From: Bradyrhizobium prioriisuperbiae
GTDB taxonomy: Bacteria; Pseudomonadota; Alphaproteobacteria; Rhizobiales; Xanthobacteraceae
Length of the DNA stretch: 64,000 nt
Assembly (NCBI RefSeq): GCF_032397745.1
Contig: NZ_CP135921.1
Location: 6,622,501 to 6,686,500 of the forward strand
Direction of reading: 5' to 3'
Shown here one piece after another: positions 9,372 to 18,312 of this stretch. The position numbers were made by a program, and so were the translations under genes. The notes below the pieces were generated by a model. The model did not search any database, had not been told where the DNA came from, and saw only the letters and a program-made list of their open reading frames with translations. Within the stretch, counting starts at the first letter, position 1, and each line of letters opens with the position of its first letter.

Positions 9372-9424
9372 ACTCAACAAAATCAATTGAGTATCTGACA
9401 TCGAAGCGCCTCCGATCGGAGGCG
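9372..9424. promoter_or_regulatory. Two dyads upstream of sfnG
   Basis: ACTCAA-N9-TTGAGT (9372-9392) and an 18-bp perfect palindrome CGCCTCCGATCGGAGGCG (9407-9424) lie 80-135 bases before the sfnG start. They look like binding sites for dimeric regulators; sulfur-starvation control of sfnG is known in pseudomonads. No clear sigma-54 element was seen here, so any SfnR-like control is not supported. Confidence 0.4.
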
Positions 9425-9506
9425 GCGGAAACGCCTGCGCACTCTGCGGCGGGTGATGTCGATCTGTTGCCCTCTTTCTTCTCTCTCAACCATCGAGGTG
9501 GATTCC

Positions 9507-10607
9507 ATGACTGTGCCGCGCGATCCGATCAAATTCGCCTATTGGGTGCCGAATGTGTCCGGCGGTCTCGTCATCAGCAAGATCGAGCAGCGGACAAGTT
9601 GGGACATCGATTACAATCGGCGCCTTGCGCAGATCGCGGAGGACAGCGGTTTCGACTATGCACTGAGCCAGATTCGTTTCACCGCCGGCTACGGCGCGGA
9701 GTTCCAGCATGAATCGGTGGCGTTCAGTCATGCGCTGCTGGCGGCGACCAAGAAACTGAAGGTCATTGCCGCACTGCTTCCCGGGCCGTGGAATCCGACA
9801 CTCGCGGCCAAGCAGATCGCGACCATCAGCCAACTGACTGAGGGGCGTGTCGCCGTCAACATCGTCAGCGGCTGGTTTCGCGGCGAGTTCACCGCCATCG
9901 GAGAGCCGTGGCTCGATCACGACGAGCGTTATCGCCGTTCCGAAGAGTTCATCCGGGCGTTGCGCGGAATCTGGACCCAGGACAACTTTACGTTCCGCGG
10001 TGATTTCTATCGTTACAGCGATTATTCGTTGAAACCCAAGCCGCTGGACCCGCAGCCCGAAATTTTCCAGGGCGGCAGCTCACGCGCCGCCCGCGACATG
10101 GCGGCACGCGTGTCGGATTGGTACTTCACCAACGGGAACTCTCCGGAAGAGATCAGGAAGCAGGTCGACGACATCCAGACCAAGGCCGCGGCGAACGGTC
10201 ATGCAGTCAAGGTCGGAGTCAACGCTTTCGCGGTCGCGCGCCAGAACGAAGCCGAGGCGCGCGGCGTGGTCGACGAGATTGTCGCCAAAGCCGATCCCGA
10301 GGCCGTTCACGCCTTTGGCCATGAGGTGAAAAACGCCGGCAAGTCCTCCCCGGAAGGCGAGGGCAACTGGGCCAAATCGAGTTTTGAGGACCTTGTTCAA
10401 TATAATGACGGCTTCAAGACCAATCTGATCGGAACGCCGCGGCAGATCGCCGAGCGTATCGTGGCGCTGAAGAACGTCGGCGTCGACCTTGTCCTGCTCG
10501 GTTTCCTGCACTTTCAGGAAGAGGTCGACTATTTCGGCAAGCACGTCATCCCACTTGTGCGCGAGCTTGAGGCGGCGGCGTTGCCGCGCGTTGAAGCGGC
10601 GGAATAG
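9507..10607 (+). CDS. sfnG: FMNH2-dependent dimethylsulfone monooxygenase
   Basis: A 366-residue flavin monooxygenase of the luciferase-like group. The sequence IKFAYWVPNVSGGLVISKIE at the start, and motifs such as GYGAEFQHESVAFSHALLAA and GWFRGEFTAIGEPW, match SfnG, which converts dimethylsulfone to methanesulfinate so that its sulfur can be used. The upstream in-frame codons from 9453 are excluded because the ATG at 9507 gives the family start. It needs reduced flavin from a separate reductase, and none is adjacent. No other sulfonate genes (ssu, msu) are in the window, so it acts here as a stand-alone sulfur-scavenging gene. Confidence 0.92.
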   Translation: MTVPRDPIKFAYWVPNVSGGLVISKIEQRTSWDIDYNRRLAQIAEDSGFDYALSQIRFTAGYGAEFQHESVAFSHALLAATKKLKVIAALLPGPWNPTLAAKQIATISQLTEGRVAVNIVSGWFRGEFTAIGEPWLDHDERYRRSEEFIRALRGIWTQDNFTFRGDFYRYSDYSLKPKPLDPQPEIFQGGSSRAARDMAARVSDWYFTNGNSPEEIRKQVDDIQTKAAANGHAVKVGVNAFAVARQNEAEARGVVDEIVAKADPEAVHAFGHEVKNAGKSSPEGEGNWAKSSFEDLVQYNDGFKTNLIGTPRQIAERIVALKNVGVDLVLLGFLHFQEEVDYFGKHVIPLVRELEAAALPRVEAAE

Positions 10608-11112
10608 GCGCGGCAACGGGTTGGGGCCGGCTTGACGGCAACGGATCGTACGCCGGGTCGGGCCGCAGTGCTCGCCGTTCCGCCCGGCCTGCCGCTGGAA
10701 TTGTTTTACGTACGCGGCCAGTAGCCTGCGGACGCTTGTTGTCTCACGGCTCGTCATGATTGAAATCGTTGAGCGTGGGCGAGCCACGCTCAACTGTGAT
10801 CGAAACGCTTGCTGGCTCGGTTCGGCGTTCCGGCGGGATCGCCGGCCCCTCATGGTGACGCTTCGGCGCTTAATCGTGCCGATGTCGGGGGGTCCATGAG
10901 GATTTCGCGCCCATCGGCAGCTGCTCGGCGCCCGCCATCTTCCATCCTGCTCATGGACAAGCCTTTGCTGCTCCGCGCCGGGCTGCATGACGCCGTGCGG
11001 TCCGCGCCGGCTGCGATGGTATCGCAGCGGCTGGTTTCCACAGCTTCAGCTATTGACAGTCTAAAATCGGAAAGATACTTCTGGGGATACAATATTTCCT
11101 GTGAGGAAAGTA
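10608..11112. other. 505-base intergenic region with a strong hairpin
   Basis: No credible gene is seen. An 11-bp perfect inverted repeat GTTGAGCGTGG / CCACGCTCAAC (10768-10778, 10784-10794) with a five-base loop stands in the middle and lacks a T-run. A TTGACA box at 11053-11058 could be the -35 of the downstream cluster, but no convincing -10 follows at normal spacing. A GAGGAAAG ribosome site precedes the next gene. Confidence 0.5.
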
Positions 11113-12012
11113 ATGTGCGGAATTGCCGGGTTGTTCCTGAAGACACGCTCGCTTGAACCGGAACTCGGATCGATGCTGAGCGGGATGCTCGCGGTGTTGT
11201 CGGATCGCGGGCCGGATAGCGCCGGATTCGCTGTCTACGGCAAGGGAACGGATCATCTGGTCAAGCTGACGCTGCGGCTGCCGCCGCGCCCCGACGCCGG
11301 CGGTGCGGTCATCGTGGCCGCTCGGCAGTTCGAATTGGCGAGTCCCATCTTTCATGCCAACCATGTGATCATTTCCATTCCGGCTGACAAAGTGCAGGCG
11401 GTGCAGGCCTTCATCCTGCAGTCGCCGTCGCTCAGCGGCGTCGAAATTGTCGGCCGCGGTAGGCGGATGGAGATCTACAAGGACGTGGGACTTCCCGCCG
11501 ACGTCGCCAAACGCTTCGATCTGCCCCAAATGTCGGGAACCCATGCGATTGGGCACACGCGGATGGCGACGGAATCGGCGGTCACCACCAAGGGCGCGCA
11601 TCCGTTTTCGACCGGGACGGATCAATGCCTCGTCCATAACGGTTCGTTGTCCAACCACAACGGGGTGCGGCGGGAATTGCAGCGCGAGGGGTTGTCGTTT
11701 GAAACCGACAACGATTCCGAGGTCGCGGCCGGCTATCTGACCTGGCGGATGCGCGAAGGCGCATCCCTGCGGGAGGCGCTGACGCAAAGCCTGAGGGATC
11801 TCGACGGCTTCTACACATTCGTCGTTGGAACAGAGTCCGGCTTCGCCGTGCTGCGGGACGCCATAGCCTGCAAGCCGGCGCTGATGGCCGAGACCGACGA
11901 TTATGTCGCGTTCGGCTCGGAATATCGCGCGCTGGCCGGTCTGCCGGGTATCGCGGCCGCGCGCGTGTTCGAGCCCGAGCCTGCGACCGTCTATGCGTGG
12001 GAGCGCCACTGA
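11113..12012 (+). CDS. mgsA: Class II glutamine amidotransferase, N-methylglutamate synthase subunit A (GlxB type)
   Basis: A 299-residue Ntn-type amidotransferase. It starts MCGIAGLF, so Cys2 becomes the N-terminal nucleophile after Met removal, and it carries the GHTRMATES and NGSLSNHNG motifs of the glutamate-synthase / GlxB group. In N-methylglutamate synthase this subunit handles the glutamine or gamma-glutamylmethylamide amide. The ATG at 11113 is chosen over GTG 11101 because Cys must follow Met. Its stop overlaps the next start (TGATG), and the four genes to 15396 form one operon. The same set is called glxBCD-glnT in rhizobia. Confidence 0.85.
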   Translation: MCGIAGLFLKTRSLEPELGSMLSGMLAVLSDRGPDSAGFAVYGKGTDHLVKLTLRLPPRPDAGGAVIVAARQFELASPIFHANHVIISIPADKVQAVQAFILQSPSLSGVEIVGRGRRMEIYKDVGLPADVAKRFDLPQMSGTHAIGHTRMATESAVTTKGAHPFSTGTDQCLVHNGSLSNHNGVRRELQREGLSFETDNDSEVAAGYLTWRMREGASLREALTQSLRDLDGFYTFVVGTESGFAVLRDAIACKPALMAETDDYVAFGSEYRALAGLPGIAAARVFEPEPATVYAWERH

Positions 12013-12698
12013 TGCCGACCGTCGATCTGGCGGAGGTCAAGTTGCGCGACCTCAATGGCGCCCTGCACAAGCTGCCCAGGGATACCAATGAAACCCACTG
12101 GGTCATCACCAATCCCGGCGGCAAGCATGCGATCGCCTGCGGCGTCAATCTGCCGCTCACCATCGAGGTGGAGGGACACGTCGGATATTACTGCGGCGGG
12201 ATGAACAGCGATGCCACCATCATCATCGAGGGCAATGCCGGCGTTGGCGTCGCCGAGAACATGATGTCGGGCGAGGTACGTGTGAAGGGGGATGCGAGCC
12301 AGGCCGCAGGCGCCACCGGCCGCGGCGGCCTGCTGGTCATCGAAGGCAACGCATCTGCCCGATGCGGGATCTCGATGAAGGGCATCGACATCGTGGTCAA
12401 GGGCTCGATCGGTTCGATGAGCGCGTTCATGGCGCAGTCGGGAAACCTGGTCGTGCTGGGAAATGCGGGCGAAGCGCTCGGCGACTCGATCTACGAGGCC
12501 CGCCTGTTCGTGCGCGGCTCCGTCGCCAGTCTCGGCGCCGACTGTATCGAGAAGACGATGGGCGCCGAGGACCGTGCGGCGCTCGAAGCGGTGCTCGAGA
12601 AAGCCGAGCTCACCGAGGTGTCGGCGGATGATTTCAAACTCTACGGATCGGCCCGTCGGCTCTACCATTTCCATGTCGACAACGTCGATGCCTACTGA
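12012..12698 (+). CDS. mgsB: GXGXG-domain protein, N-methylglutamate synthase subunit B (GlxC type)
   Basis: A 228-residue protein made almost entirely of the right-handed beta-helix found at the C-terminus of glutamate synthase large subunits. Repeating G-x-G motifs are visible (IIEGNAGVGVAENM, VVKGSIGS, VVLGNAGEALGDS). Its ATG overlaps the amidotransferase stop by one base, and the next gene starts 13 bases later. In the MgsABC complex it is the structural subunit linking the amidotransferase and FMN subunits (family knowledge). No catalytic motif is expected. Confidence 0.85.
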   Translation: MPTVDLAEVKLRDLNGALHKLPRDTNETHWVITNPGGKHAIACGVNLPLTIEVEGHVGYYCGGMNSDATIIIEGNAGVGVAENMMSGEVRVKGDASQAAGATGRGGLLVIEGNASARCGISMKGIDIVVKGSIGSMSAFMAQSGNLVVLGNAGEALGDSIYEARLFVRGSVASLGADCIEKTMGAEDRAALEAVLEKAELTEVSADDFKLYGSARRLYHFHVDNVDAY

Positions 12699-12711
12699 TC
12701 GGAGCCGCTCC

Positions 12712-14067
12712 ATGACCGTGCAAGATCCGTCGCCCCAAGATCTGCCGGCGGCAGCCCCGCACCGGACGCTTCCGCGTTATTCCGCGACGTTTGATCCGCA
12801 TACGATTTCCGAGATCCAGCGTGCCGCGGCGACCGGCATCTATGACATCCGTGGCGGCGGCGCGAAACGCAAGCTGCCGCATTTCGACGATCTGCTGTTC
12901 CTGGGAGCCTCGATCTCGCGGTATCCGCTCGAGGGCTATCGGGAAAAATGCGGCACCAACGTGGTGCTGGGGACGCGTTTCGCCAAGACCCCGATCGAGC
13001 TCAAGATTCCCGTCACCATCGCGGGCATGAGCTTCGGGGCATTGTCCGGTCCCGCGAAGGAAGCGCTGGGACGTGGCGCATCGGCGAGCGGCACCTCCAC
13101 CACGACCGGCGACGGCGGCATGACGGCGGAGGAGCGCGAGCATTCCAGGACATTGGTCTATCAATATCTCCCGTCGCGTTACGGCATGAATCCGGAAGAC
13201 CTGCGCAAGGCCGATGCGATCGAGGTCGTGGTCGGGCAGGGCGCGAAGCCCGGCGGCGGCGGCATGCTGCTGGGACAGAAAATTTCGCCGCGGGTCGCCA
13301 AAATGCGGGATCTTCCCGAAGGGATCGATCAGCGTTCCGCCTGTCGCCATCCTGATTGGACCGGCCCCGACGACCTCGAAATCAAGATCGAGGAGCTGCG
13401 CGAGCTCACCGATTGGGAAAAGCCGATCTACGTCAAGGTCGGCGCCAGCCGGCCCTATTACGACACAGCCCTGGCGGTGAAGTCGGGCGCCGATGTGGTC
13501 GTGCTCGACGGCATGCAGGGCGGCACCGCAGCCACCCAGGACGTCTTCATCGAAAATGTTGGGCTGCCCATTCTCGCCGCGATCCGTCCCGCCGTTCAGG
13601 CGCTGCAGGATCTCGGCATGCACCGCAAGGTGCAATTGATCGTCTCCGGTGGAATTCGCACCGGCGCCGATGTCGCCAAGGCGCTGGCGCTGGGCGCGGA
13701 TGCGGTCGCGATCGGCACCGCGGCCTTGATTGCGCTGGGTGACAACGATCCGCGCTTGGAGGACGAGTACCGAAAACTCGGCACCACCGCGGGCGCCTAT
13801 GACGACTGGCACGAAGGCCGCGATCCGGCCGGGATCACCACGCAGGATCCCGTGCTCGCCGCGCGGCTCGATCCGGTCAAGGCTGGCCGCCGGCTCGCCA
13901 ACTATCTCGCGGTCCTCACGCTCGAGTGCCAGACCATCGCGCGCGCCTGCGGCAAAAGCCACGTGCACAATCTGGAGCCGGAAGATCTCGTGGCCCTGAC
14001 AGTGGAGGCAGCCGCCATGGCTGGCATTCCGCTTGCAGGCACCAACTGGATACCTGGAAAGTTTTAA
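12712..14067 (+). CDS. mgsC: FMN-binding glutamate synthase-like protein, N-methylglutamate synthase subunit C (GlxD type)
   Basis: A 451-residue TIM-barrel protein of the glutamate-synthase central/FMN domain. Seen are GMSFGALSGPAKEALGRGA, TTTGDGGM, GQGAKPGGGGMLLG, VLDGMQGGTAAT and the FMN-phosphate loop VSGGIRTGADVAKALALGAD. A longer open frame extends upstream into the GlxC gene, but the ATG at 12712 follows a GGAG site and gives the family N-terminus. A cysteine cluster for the Fe-S site is not obvious beyond scattered Cys. It would condense methylamine-derived nitrogen with 2-oxoglutarate/glutamate to N-methylglutamate with its two partner subunits. Confidence 0.87.
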   Translation: MTVQDPSPQDLPAAAPHRTLPRYSATFDPHTISEIQRAAATGIYDIRGGGAKRKLPHFDDLLFLGASISRYPLEGYREKCGTNVVLGTRFAKTPIELKIPVTIAGMSFGALSGPAKEALGRGASASGTSTTTGDGGMTAEEREHSRTLVYQYLPSRYGMNPEDLRKADAIEVVVGQGAKPGGGGMLLGQKISPRVAKMRDLPEGIDQRSACRHPDWTGPDDLEIKIEELRELTDWEKPIYVKVGASRPYYDTALAVKSGADVVVLDGMQGGTAATQDVFIENVGLPILAAIRPAVQALQDLGMHRKVQLIVSGGIRTGADVAKALALGADAVAIGTAALIALGDNDPRLEDEYRKLGTTAGAYDDWHEGRDPAGITTQDPVLAARLDPVKAGRRLANYLAVLTLECQTIARACGKSHVHNLEPEDLVALTVEAAAMAGIPLAGTNWIPGKF

Positions 14068-14097
14068 CGCCACCAGCTGCCGGCACAGGGGACGCTC

Positions 14098-15396
14098 ATG
14101 ACTGTCAATCTCGAAGATGTCGCCAAGCAGAAGGGCATCAAGTCGTTTCTCATCTCCTACACCGATCTGTTCGGGGTGCAGCGCGCCAAGCTCGTGCCCT
14201 CAGCGGCGATCAATGCGATGGCGAAAAACGGCGCGGGATTCGCCGGCTTTGCGACCTGGCTGGACATGACACCCGCGGATGCGGACCTGTTTGCGGTCCC
14301 TGATCCCGACAGCCTGGTGCAACTGCCCTGGAAGCCCGAGGTTGGTTGGCTCGCGGCCGATCTCTGGATGAACGGTGCCGAGGTTGTGCAGGGGCCGCGC
14401 AATCTGCTCAGGAAGCTCAAGTCGGAAGCCCAGGCCAAAGGCCTTCAGGTCAAGACCGGTGTCGAATGCGAGTTCTTTCTGACGACGCCCGACGGTCTTG
14501 CGGTGTGCGACAGCGCTGACCGGCAGGCCAAGCCCTGCTACGATCAGTCGGCCTTGATGCGCCAGTACGACATCATTGCCGAGATGTCCGACGCCATGCT
14601 GGCGCTGGGCTGGAAGCCTTACCAGAGCGACCACGAGGATGCGAACGGCCAGTTCGAGATGAACTGGGAGTACGACGATGCGCTGGTCACTGCGGATCGT
14701 CACTCGTTCTTCAAGTACATGGCGAAATCGGTCGCCGAGAAGCACGGCCTGCGCGCGACCTTCATGCCGAAGCCGTTTCTCGATCTCACCGGGTCCGGCT
14801 GCCACGCTCACGTGTCGCTGTGGCGCGACGGCAAGAATCTGTTCGAGAGCGAGGGGGGCGAACTCGGCGTTTCCGAACTCGGTTATCACTTCATCGGTGG
14901 AATCATTCACTCGGCGGATGCGCTGTGCGCCCTGTTCAATCCGACGGTGAATTCCTACAAGCGCATCAACGCGCCGCGAACGACGTCGGGCGCGACATGG
15001 GCTCCCAACACGGTGACCTATACCGGCAACAACCGCACGCACATGATCCGCATTCCAGAGCCGGGGCGATTTGAGCTTCGGCTTGCCGATGCAGCCGCCA
15101 ACCCATATCTGCTGCAGGCAGGAATCATTGCGGCCGGTCTCGACGGCATCGAGAACAAGCGGGATCCCGGTAAGCGGCTCGACATCAACATGTACACCGA
15201 CGGCCATACCGTGAAGGAAGCCAAGCGACTGCCGCTCAACATGCTCGATGCGCTTCGCGCGCTCGGCGACAATTCCACGATCAAGGACCGGCTCGGCGCG
15301 TTTGTTCCCTCATTTCTCAAACTGAAACATGACGAGTGGAACAGCTATTGTCGGCACCTCACGCAATGGGAGCGGGACGCAACGCTGGACTGTTAG
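14098..15396 (+). CDS. gmaS: Type III glutamine synthetase-like ligase (GlnT / gamma-glutamylmethylamide synthetase)
   Basis: A 432-residue member of the glutamine-synthetase fold. Motifs seen are TGVECEFFL, QFEMNWEYDDAL, FMPKPFLDLTGSGCHAHVSL and the ATP/glutamate loop NNRTHMIRIPEPGRFELRL. The length and its position right after the MgsABC-type genes fit GmaS, which joins glutamate and methylamine. The same protein is annotated as type III glutamate-ammonia ligase GlnT in rhizobia, so ammonia as substrate remains possible. It starts 30 bases after mgsC with a weak GGGGAC site. A hairpin overlapping its stop codon ends the operon. Confidence 0.85.
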   Translation: MTVNLEDVAKQKGIKSFLISYTDLFGVQRAKLVPSAAINAMAKNGAGFAGFATWLDMTPADADLFAVPDPDSLVQLPWKPEVGWLAADLWMNGAEVVQGPRNLLRKLKSEAQAKGLQVKTGVECEFFLTTPDGLAVCDSADRQAKPCYDQSALMRQYDIIAEMSDAMLALGWKPYQSDHEDANGQFEMNWEYDDALVTADRHSFFKYMAKSVAEKHGLRATFMPKPFLDLTGSGCHAHVSLWRDGKNLFESEGGELGVSELGYHFIGGIIHSADALCALFNPTVNSYKRINAPRTTSGATWAPNTVTYTGNNRTHMIRIPEPGRFELRLADAAANPYLLQAGIIAAGLDGIENKRDPGKRLDINMYTDGHTVKEAKRLPLNMLDALRALGDNSTIKDRLGAFVPSFLKLKHDEWNSYCRHLTQWERDATLDC

Positions 15397-15413
15397 AGCG
15401 TTTTCAACGCTCT
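15395..15413. terminator. Hairpin between convergent gmaS and XRE-cupin genes
   Basis: AGAGCGTT-TTC-AACGCTCT is a perfect 8-bp stem with a three-base loop overlapping the gmaS stop codon and ending four bases before the convergent gene's stop. There is no T-run, so it may be a bidirectional terminator or mRNA end stabiliser. Confidence 0.45.
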
Positions 15414-15417
15414 GGGA

Positions 15418-16083
15418 TCAGCTGCGCCGCGGATAGATGATGATCGACAGGTAGGTCATCGGCGCCTTGATCAGCTCTTCCGGGCCGTGACGCGCGGCGG
15501 CGTCGAAGAACAAGGCATCTCCGGGCTCCATGACATAGCTGCGGTCAGCATGGCGGTACCGGACCTTGCCCGACAGCATGTAGATGAACTCGACACCGGC
15601 ATGGCGGAAATCGGTGTAGGGAACGGCGTCGCCCTTCAGCGTGATCAGATAGGGTTCGACGGTGACCTCGCCGCCGAGCGAATGCCCGAGCAGATCGTAG
15701 AGATGCCCGGCCTTGGTGCCGCGGCGTTCGATCCGAACGCCCGTTCCCGCTTTGACGAACGAACAGTCGCGCTGCTCGCCGGTTTCGTGAAACAGACGGC
15801 TGATCGGAACATTGAGCGCTTTTGCCAGGGACGACAGCGTGGCGAGTGACGGTGAAATGCTGCCGTTCTCGATCTTGGACAACATTCCGGTCGAGATTCC
15901 GGACGCCGCGCTGAGCTCCGAGACGGTGAGATCGAAGCTTTTGCGCAGCCTGCGGACCTCGGCGCCGATTTCGGATTCGAGCGTGGGGGCAACGTCCTTC
16001 GGTGCAGACGAGCCGGTCAGAAGGTCGACCTCTTTCGCGCGGACGCTTCCGGATTTACGGCGCTGCACGGCAGCTTTTTTCAC
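15418..16083 (-). CDS. XRE-family regulator with C-terminal cupin domain
   Basis: A 221-residue regulator with an N-terminal basic tail, a helix-turn-helix at about residues 42-96 (EIGAEVRRLRKSF, then SAASGISTGMLSKIENG), and a C-terminal cupin at about residues 140-215 with GVEFIYMLSGKVRYR and MEPGDALFFDA. Such proteins often control amine, polyamine or nitrogen metabolism through a small ligand. The start is taken as GTG 16083, preceded by CAGGAG at seven-base spacing; the open frame to 16278 has no such site. It converges on gmaS and may regulate the methylamine-type operon or the amtB region behind it (inference). Confidence 0.82.
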   Translation of the reverse strand: MKKAAVQRRKSGSVRAKEVDLLTGSSAPKDVAPTLESEIGAEVRRLRKSFDLTVSELSAASGISTGMLSKIENGSISPSLATLSSLAKALNVPISRLFHETGEQRDCSFVKAGTGVRIERRGTKAGHLYDLLGHSLGGEVTVEPYLITLKGDAVPYTDFRHAGVEFIYMLSGKVRYRHADRSYVMEPGDALFFDAAARHGPEELIKAPMTYLSIIIYPRRS

Positions 16084-16398
16084 GATTTGCTCCTGTCTTG
16101 TCGTCGTTCGAATCCACGCCGGGTCGATGCAGCCCGGCGCGGACTCCCGCGCTGGACTCCACAGCCAATCGATGACGGGGCAGGCCGCCTTTGATGGCAT
16201 TTCCGAGTGCTCCTGCTCGAAATAGCAGCAAAAATCGAGCTGGCGTTTCCCGAACCGAAGTACCACGGCCTTCCTCAATAGCCCGTCAGCGGCTCAAGGC
16301 AAACCCGCGCAAGCCAAAAACACCGCAAAACATCTTGCGTTTCAAAGTCCAAGCGATGGACGTTCCTGCATCCGATCTCTTTCCTCTGAGGAAACATC

Positions 16399-16414
16399 TG
16401 GCACGATATTTGTA
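16399..16414 (+). promoter_or_regulatory. Sigma-54 (RpoN) promoter
   Basis: TGGCACG-ATAT-TTGTA matches the -24/-12 consensus TGGCACG-N4-TTGCA except one base, with the required 10-base spacing between GG and G(C/T). It points toward the PII-like fragment and amtB, which in proteobacteria form an NtrC/sigma-54 dependent glnK-amtB operon. Nearly the same CTCAGGAAACAT sequence occurs on both sides (16385-16397 and 16431-16442). The rest of the 16084-16714 gap shows no other feature. Confidence 0.75.
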
Positions 16415-16493
16415 TGAAAATTTGTTGTCTCTCAGGAAACATTGGGTCCGGAGAGGGGGCCGGACGAAACCCGATCAAAACGATGGAAACCAC

Positions 16494-16652
16494 ATGAAGT
16501 TCATCATCGCCGTCCTCAAGCCTTCCAGATCGAAACTTCGTTCGATCCGGACACTGCAGCGGGTGGTGCGCGATCGCCCCGCCCGGATCTACCGCCGCCG
16601 GAAACCGCAGGATTCATCGTTCCAACCCTGGAGCGGACCCGGCCGATCCTGA
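16494..16652 (+). pseudogene. glnK/PII-like 5' remnant upstream of amtB
   Basis: An ATG-initiated frame of 52 codons starts MKFIIAVLKPS, which closely resembles the first strand of PII proteins (M-K-x-I-x-A-I-I-K-P-F-K). After about ten residues the similarity stops and the rest is Arg-rich with no T-loop. It lies between a sigma-54 promoter and amtB, exactly where glnK belongs. I read it as the leftover beginning of a deleted or scrambled glnK. The match is short, so chance cannot be excluded. Confidence 0.5.
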
Positions 16653-16714
16653 CCAACATGCACGTCACAGCAATCCATCCACAGCTCACTTCAAAACGGG
16701 GAGATACCATCGTC

Positions 16715-18061
16715 ATGTTCAGCTTGAAGACTGCTTGTAACGCCGTCATGGCCGCATCCGCGGCCATGGTCGCCAGTGTGGGGGTGGCGCTCGCCCAGAC
16801 GGCGCCCGCCGCCGCTCCGGCAGCGACACCGGCACCGACGCTCAATTCCGGCGATACGGCCTGGATGCTGGTCTCGTCGCTGCTTGTTCTGATGATGCTG
16901 GTGCCGGGCCTGGCGCTGTTCTACGGCGGCATGGTGCGCAAGAAGAACGTTCTGGCGGTGCTGATGCAGAGCTTCTTTGCCGCCGGCATTCTGTCGCTGA
17001 TCTGGATCGTGATCGGATATACGCTGGCCTTCAGCGAAGGTAATCCATTCTTCGGCGGCATGAGCAAGTTCATGCTGCAGGGCATCGCTCCCGATACGCT
17101 GGCTGCGGGGGCCCCGACAATTCCCGAACTTGTGTTCGCGATGTTCCAGCTCACCTTTGCCATCATCACCCCGGTGATCATCCTCGGCGGCCCGGCGGAT
17201 CGGATGAAGTTCTCGGCGGCGATGATCTTTCTGTCGCTCTGGCTAGTCCTCGTCTATGCACCGATCGCTCACATGGTATGGGGCCCGGGCGGGTTTCTTG
17301 CCGATGCCGGCGTGCTGGACTTCGCCGGCGGCACAGTCGTGCATATCAATTCCGGCATCGCCGGTTTGGTCGCCGCCTTCATGGTCGGCAAGCGCACGGA
17401 ATTCGGCAGCACGGCGCTCGCGCCGCACAACGTCATCCTGACCATGATCGGGGGCTCGCTGCTCTGGGTCGGCTGGTTCGGTTTCAATGCCGGATCGGCG
17501 CTCTCGGCCGGCGGTTCGGCCGCGATCGCCATGATGAATACCCATGGCGCGACCGCCGCTGCGATCGTGGCGTGGACGATCGTGGAATGGGTGGTGCGTG
17601 GCAAACCCAGCCTGCTCGGGGCGGTGTCCGGCGCGATTGCTGGACTTGTCGCGATCACTCCGGCCTGCGGATTCGTCACCGTCAGCGGTGCGCTCTTCAT
17701 TGGCCTTGCCGCCGGTGTGGTCTGCTTCTGGGGAGTGTCCAGCCTGAAGAGGCTGTTCGGCTATGACGACGCGCTGGACGTGTGGGGCGTGCATGGCGTC
17801 GGCGGCATCCTCGGCGCGCTGCTGACGGGCGTGTTTGCCGTCGCATCCATCGGCGGAGCCGGCAAGGCCGGCCTTATCGACGGGAATCCCGGCCAGGTTC
17901 TGCTTCAACTGGAAGGCATCGCGGTCACGCTGGTCTGGTCCGGCGTCATCAGTGCCGTGCTGCTGAAGCTGATCGACATGACCGTCGGGCTGCGTGTCGA
18001 TGCCGAAGTGGAAGCGACCGGGCTTGATCTGGCGCTGCACGGCGAAACTGTCCACGGTTGA
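16715..18061 (+). CDS. amtB: Ammonium transporter AmtB
   Basis: A 448-residue membrane protein with a cleavable signal peptide ending near ALAQ and eleven hydrophobic segments. Amt hallmarks are FYGGMVRKKNVLAVLMQ, DFAGGTVVHINSGIAGL with the first pore His, GWFGFNAGSAL and VWGVHGVGGILGALLTGVFA with the second pore His. It conducts ammonium/ammonia across the inner membrane. The usual PII partner is reduced to a fragment upstream, so gating would rely on a PII encoded elsewhere. Expression from the sigma-54 site at 16399 implies nitrogen-limitation control. A GGGGAG site precedes the start. Confidence 0.95.
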   Translation: MFSLKTACNAVMAASAAMVASVGVALAQTAPAAAPAATPAPTLNSGDTAWMLVSSLLVLMMLVPGLALFYGGMVRKKNVLAVLMQSFFAAGILSLIWIVIGYTLAFSEGNPFFGGMSKFMLQGIAPDTLAAGAPTIPELVFAMFQLTFAIITPVIILGGPADRMKFSAAMIFLSLWLVLVYAPIAHMVWGPGGFLADAGVLDFAGGTVVHINSGIAGLVAAFMVGKRTEFGSTALAPHNVILTMIGGSLLWVGWFGFNAGSALSAGGSAAIAMMNTHGATAAAIVAWTIVEWVVRGKPSLLGAVSGAIAGLVAITPACGFVTVSGALFIGLAAGVVCFWGVSSLKRLFGYDDALDVWGVHGVGGILGALLTGVFAVASIGGAGKAGLIDGNPGQVLLQLEGIAVTLVWSGVISAVLLKLIDMTVGLRVDAEVEATGLDLALHGETVHG

Positions 18062-18076
18062 TCCGTGAGCCTCTCG

Positions 18077-18156
18077 CCGGATGGCCGCGGCATGAGGCCG
18101 TTGCCATCCGGGGTCCGTTATGTGTCGTTATGATCACGCGGGTGCTATGCCCGCGA
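18077..18156. other. Two inverted repeats after amtB
   Basis: CCGGATGGC / GCCATCCGG (18077-18085, 18103-18111) and CGCGGG / CCCGCG (18138-18143, 18151-18156) follow the amtB stop. Neither has a T-run. They probably end the amtB transcript or isolate it from amiC. The remaining bases to 18312 show no further feature I can support. Confidence 0.4.
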
Positions 18157-18312
18157 TCAGCCGCAGCGACAATATGTCAGCGCGCGTGCAGCGTGACCCA
18201 GCCAGCATTTTCCAGTTGTCGGCGACAGCAAAATCGCGCGTCAATTGCATTTCATTCGTTCTGGCGTAGAGTTAGGTCTACGTTTCCCAAACAAATCGGA
18301 CTGAATGAGGAT

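Noticed and set aside
9507..9600. Alkanesulfonate monooxygenase SsuD for the gene at 9507
   Set aside because: The N-terminal and central motifs match SfnG more closely, and no ssu transport genes are nearby.
12463..12711. Upstream extension of the mgsC open frame
   Set aside because: It overlaps mgsB in another frame, and the ATG at 12712 gives the family start behind a ribosome site.
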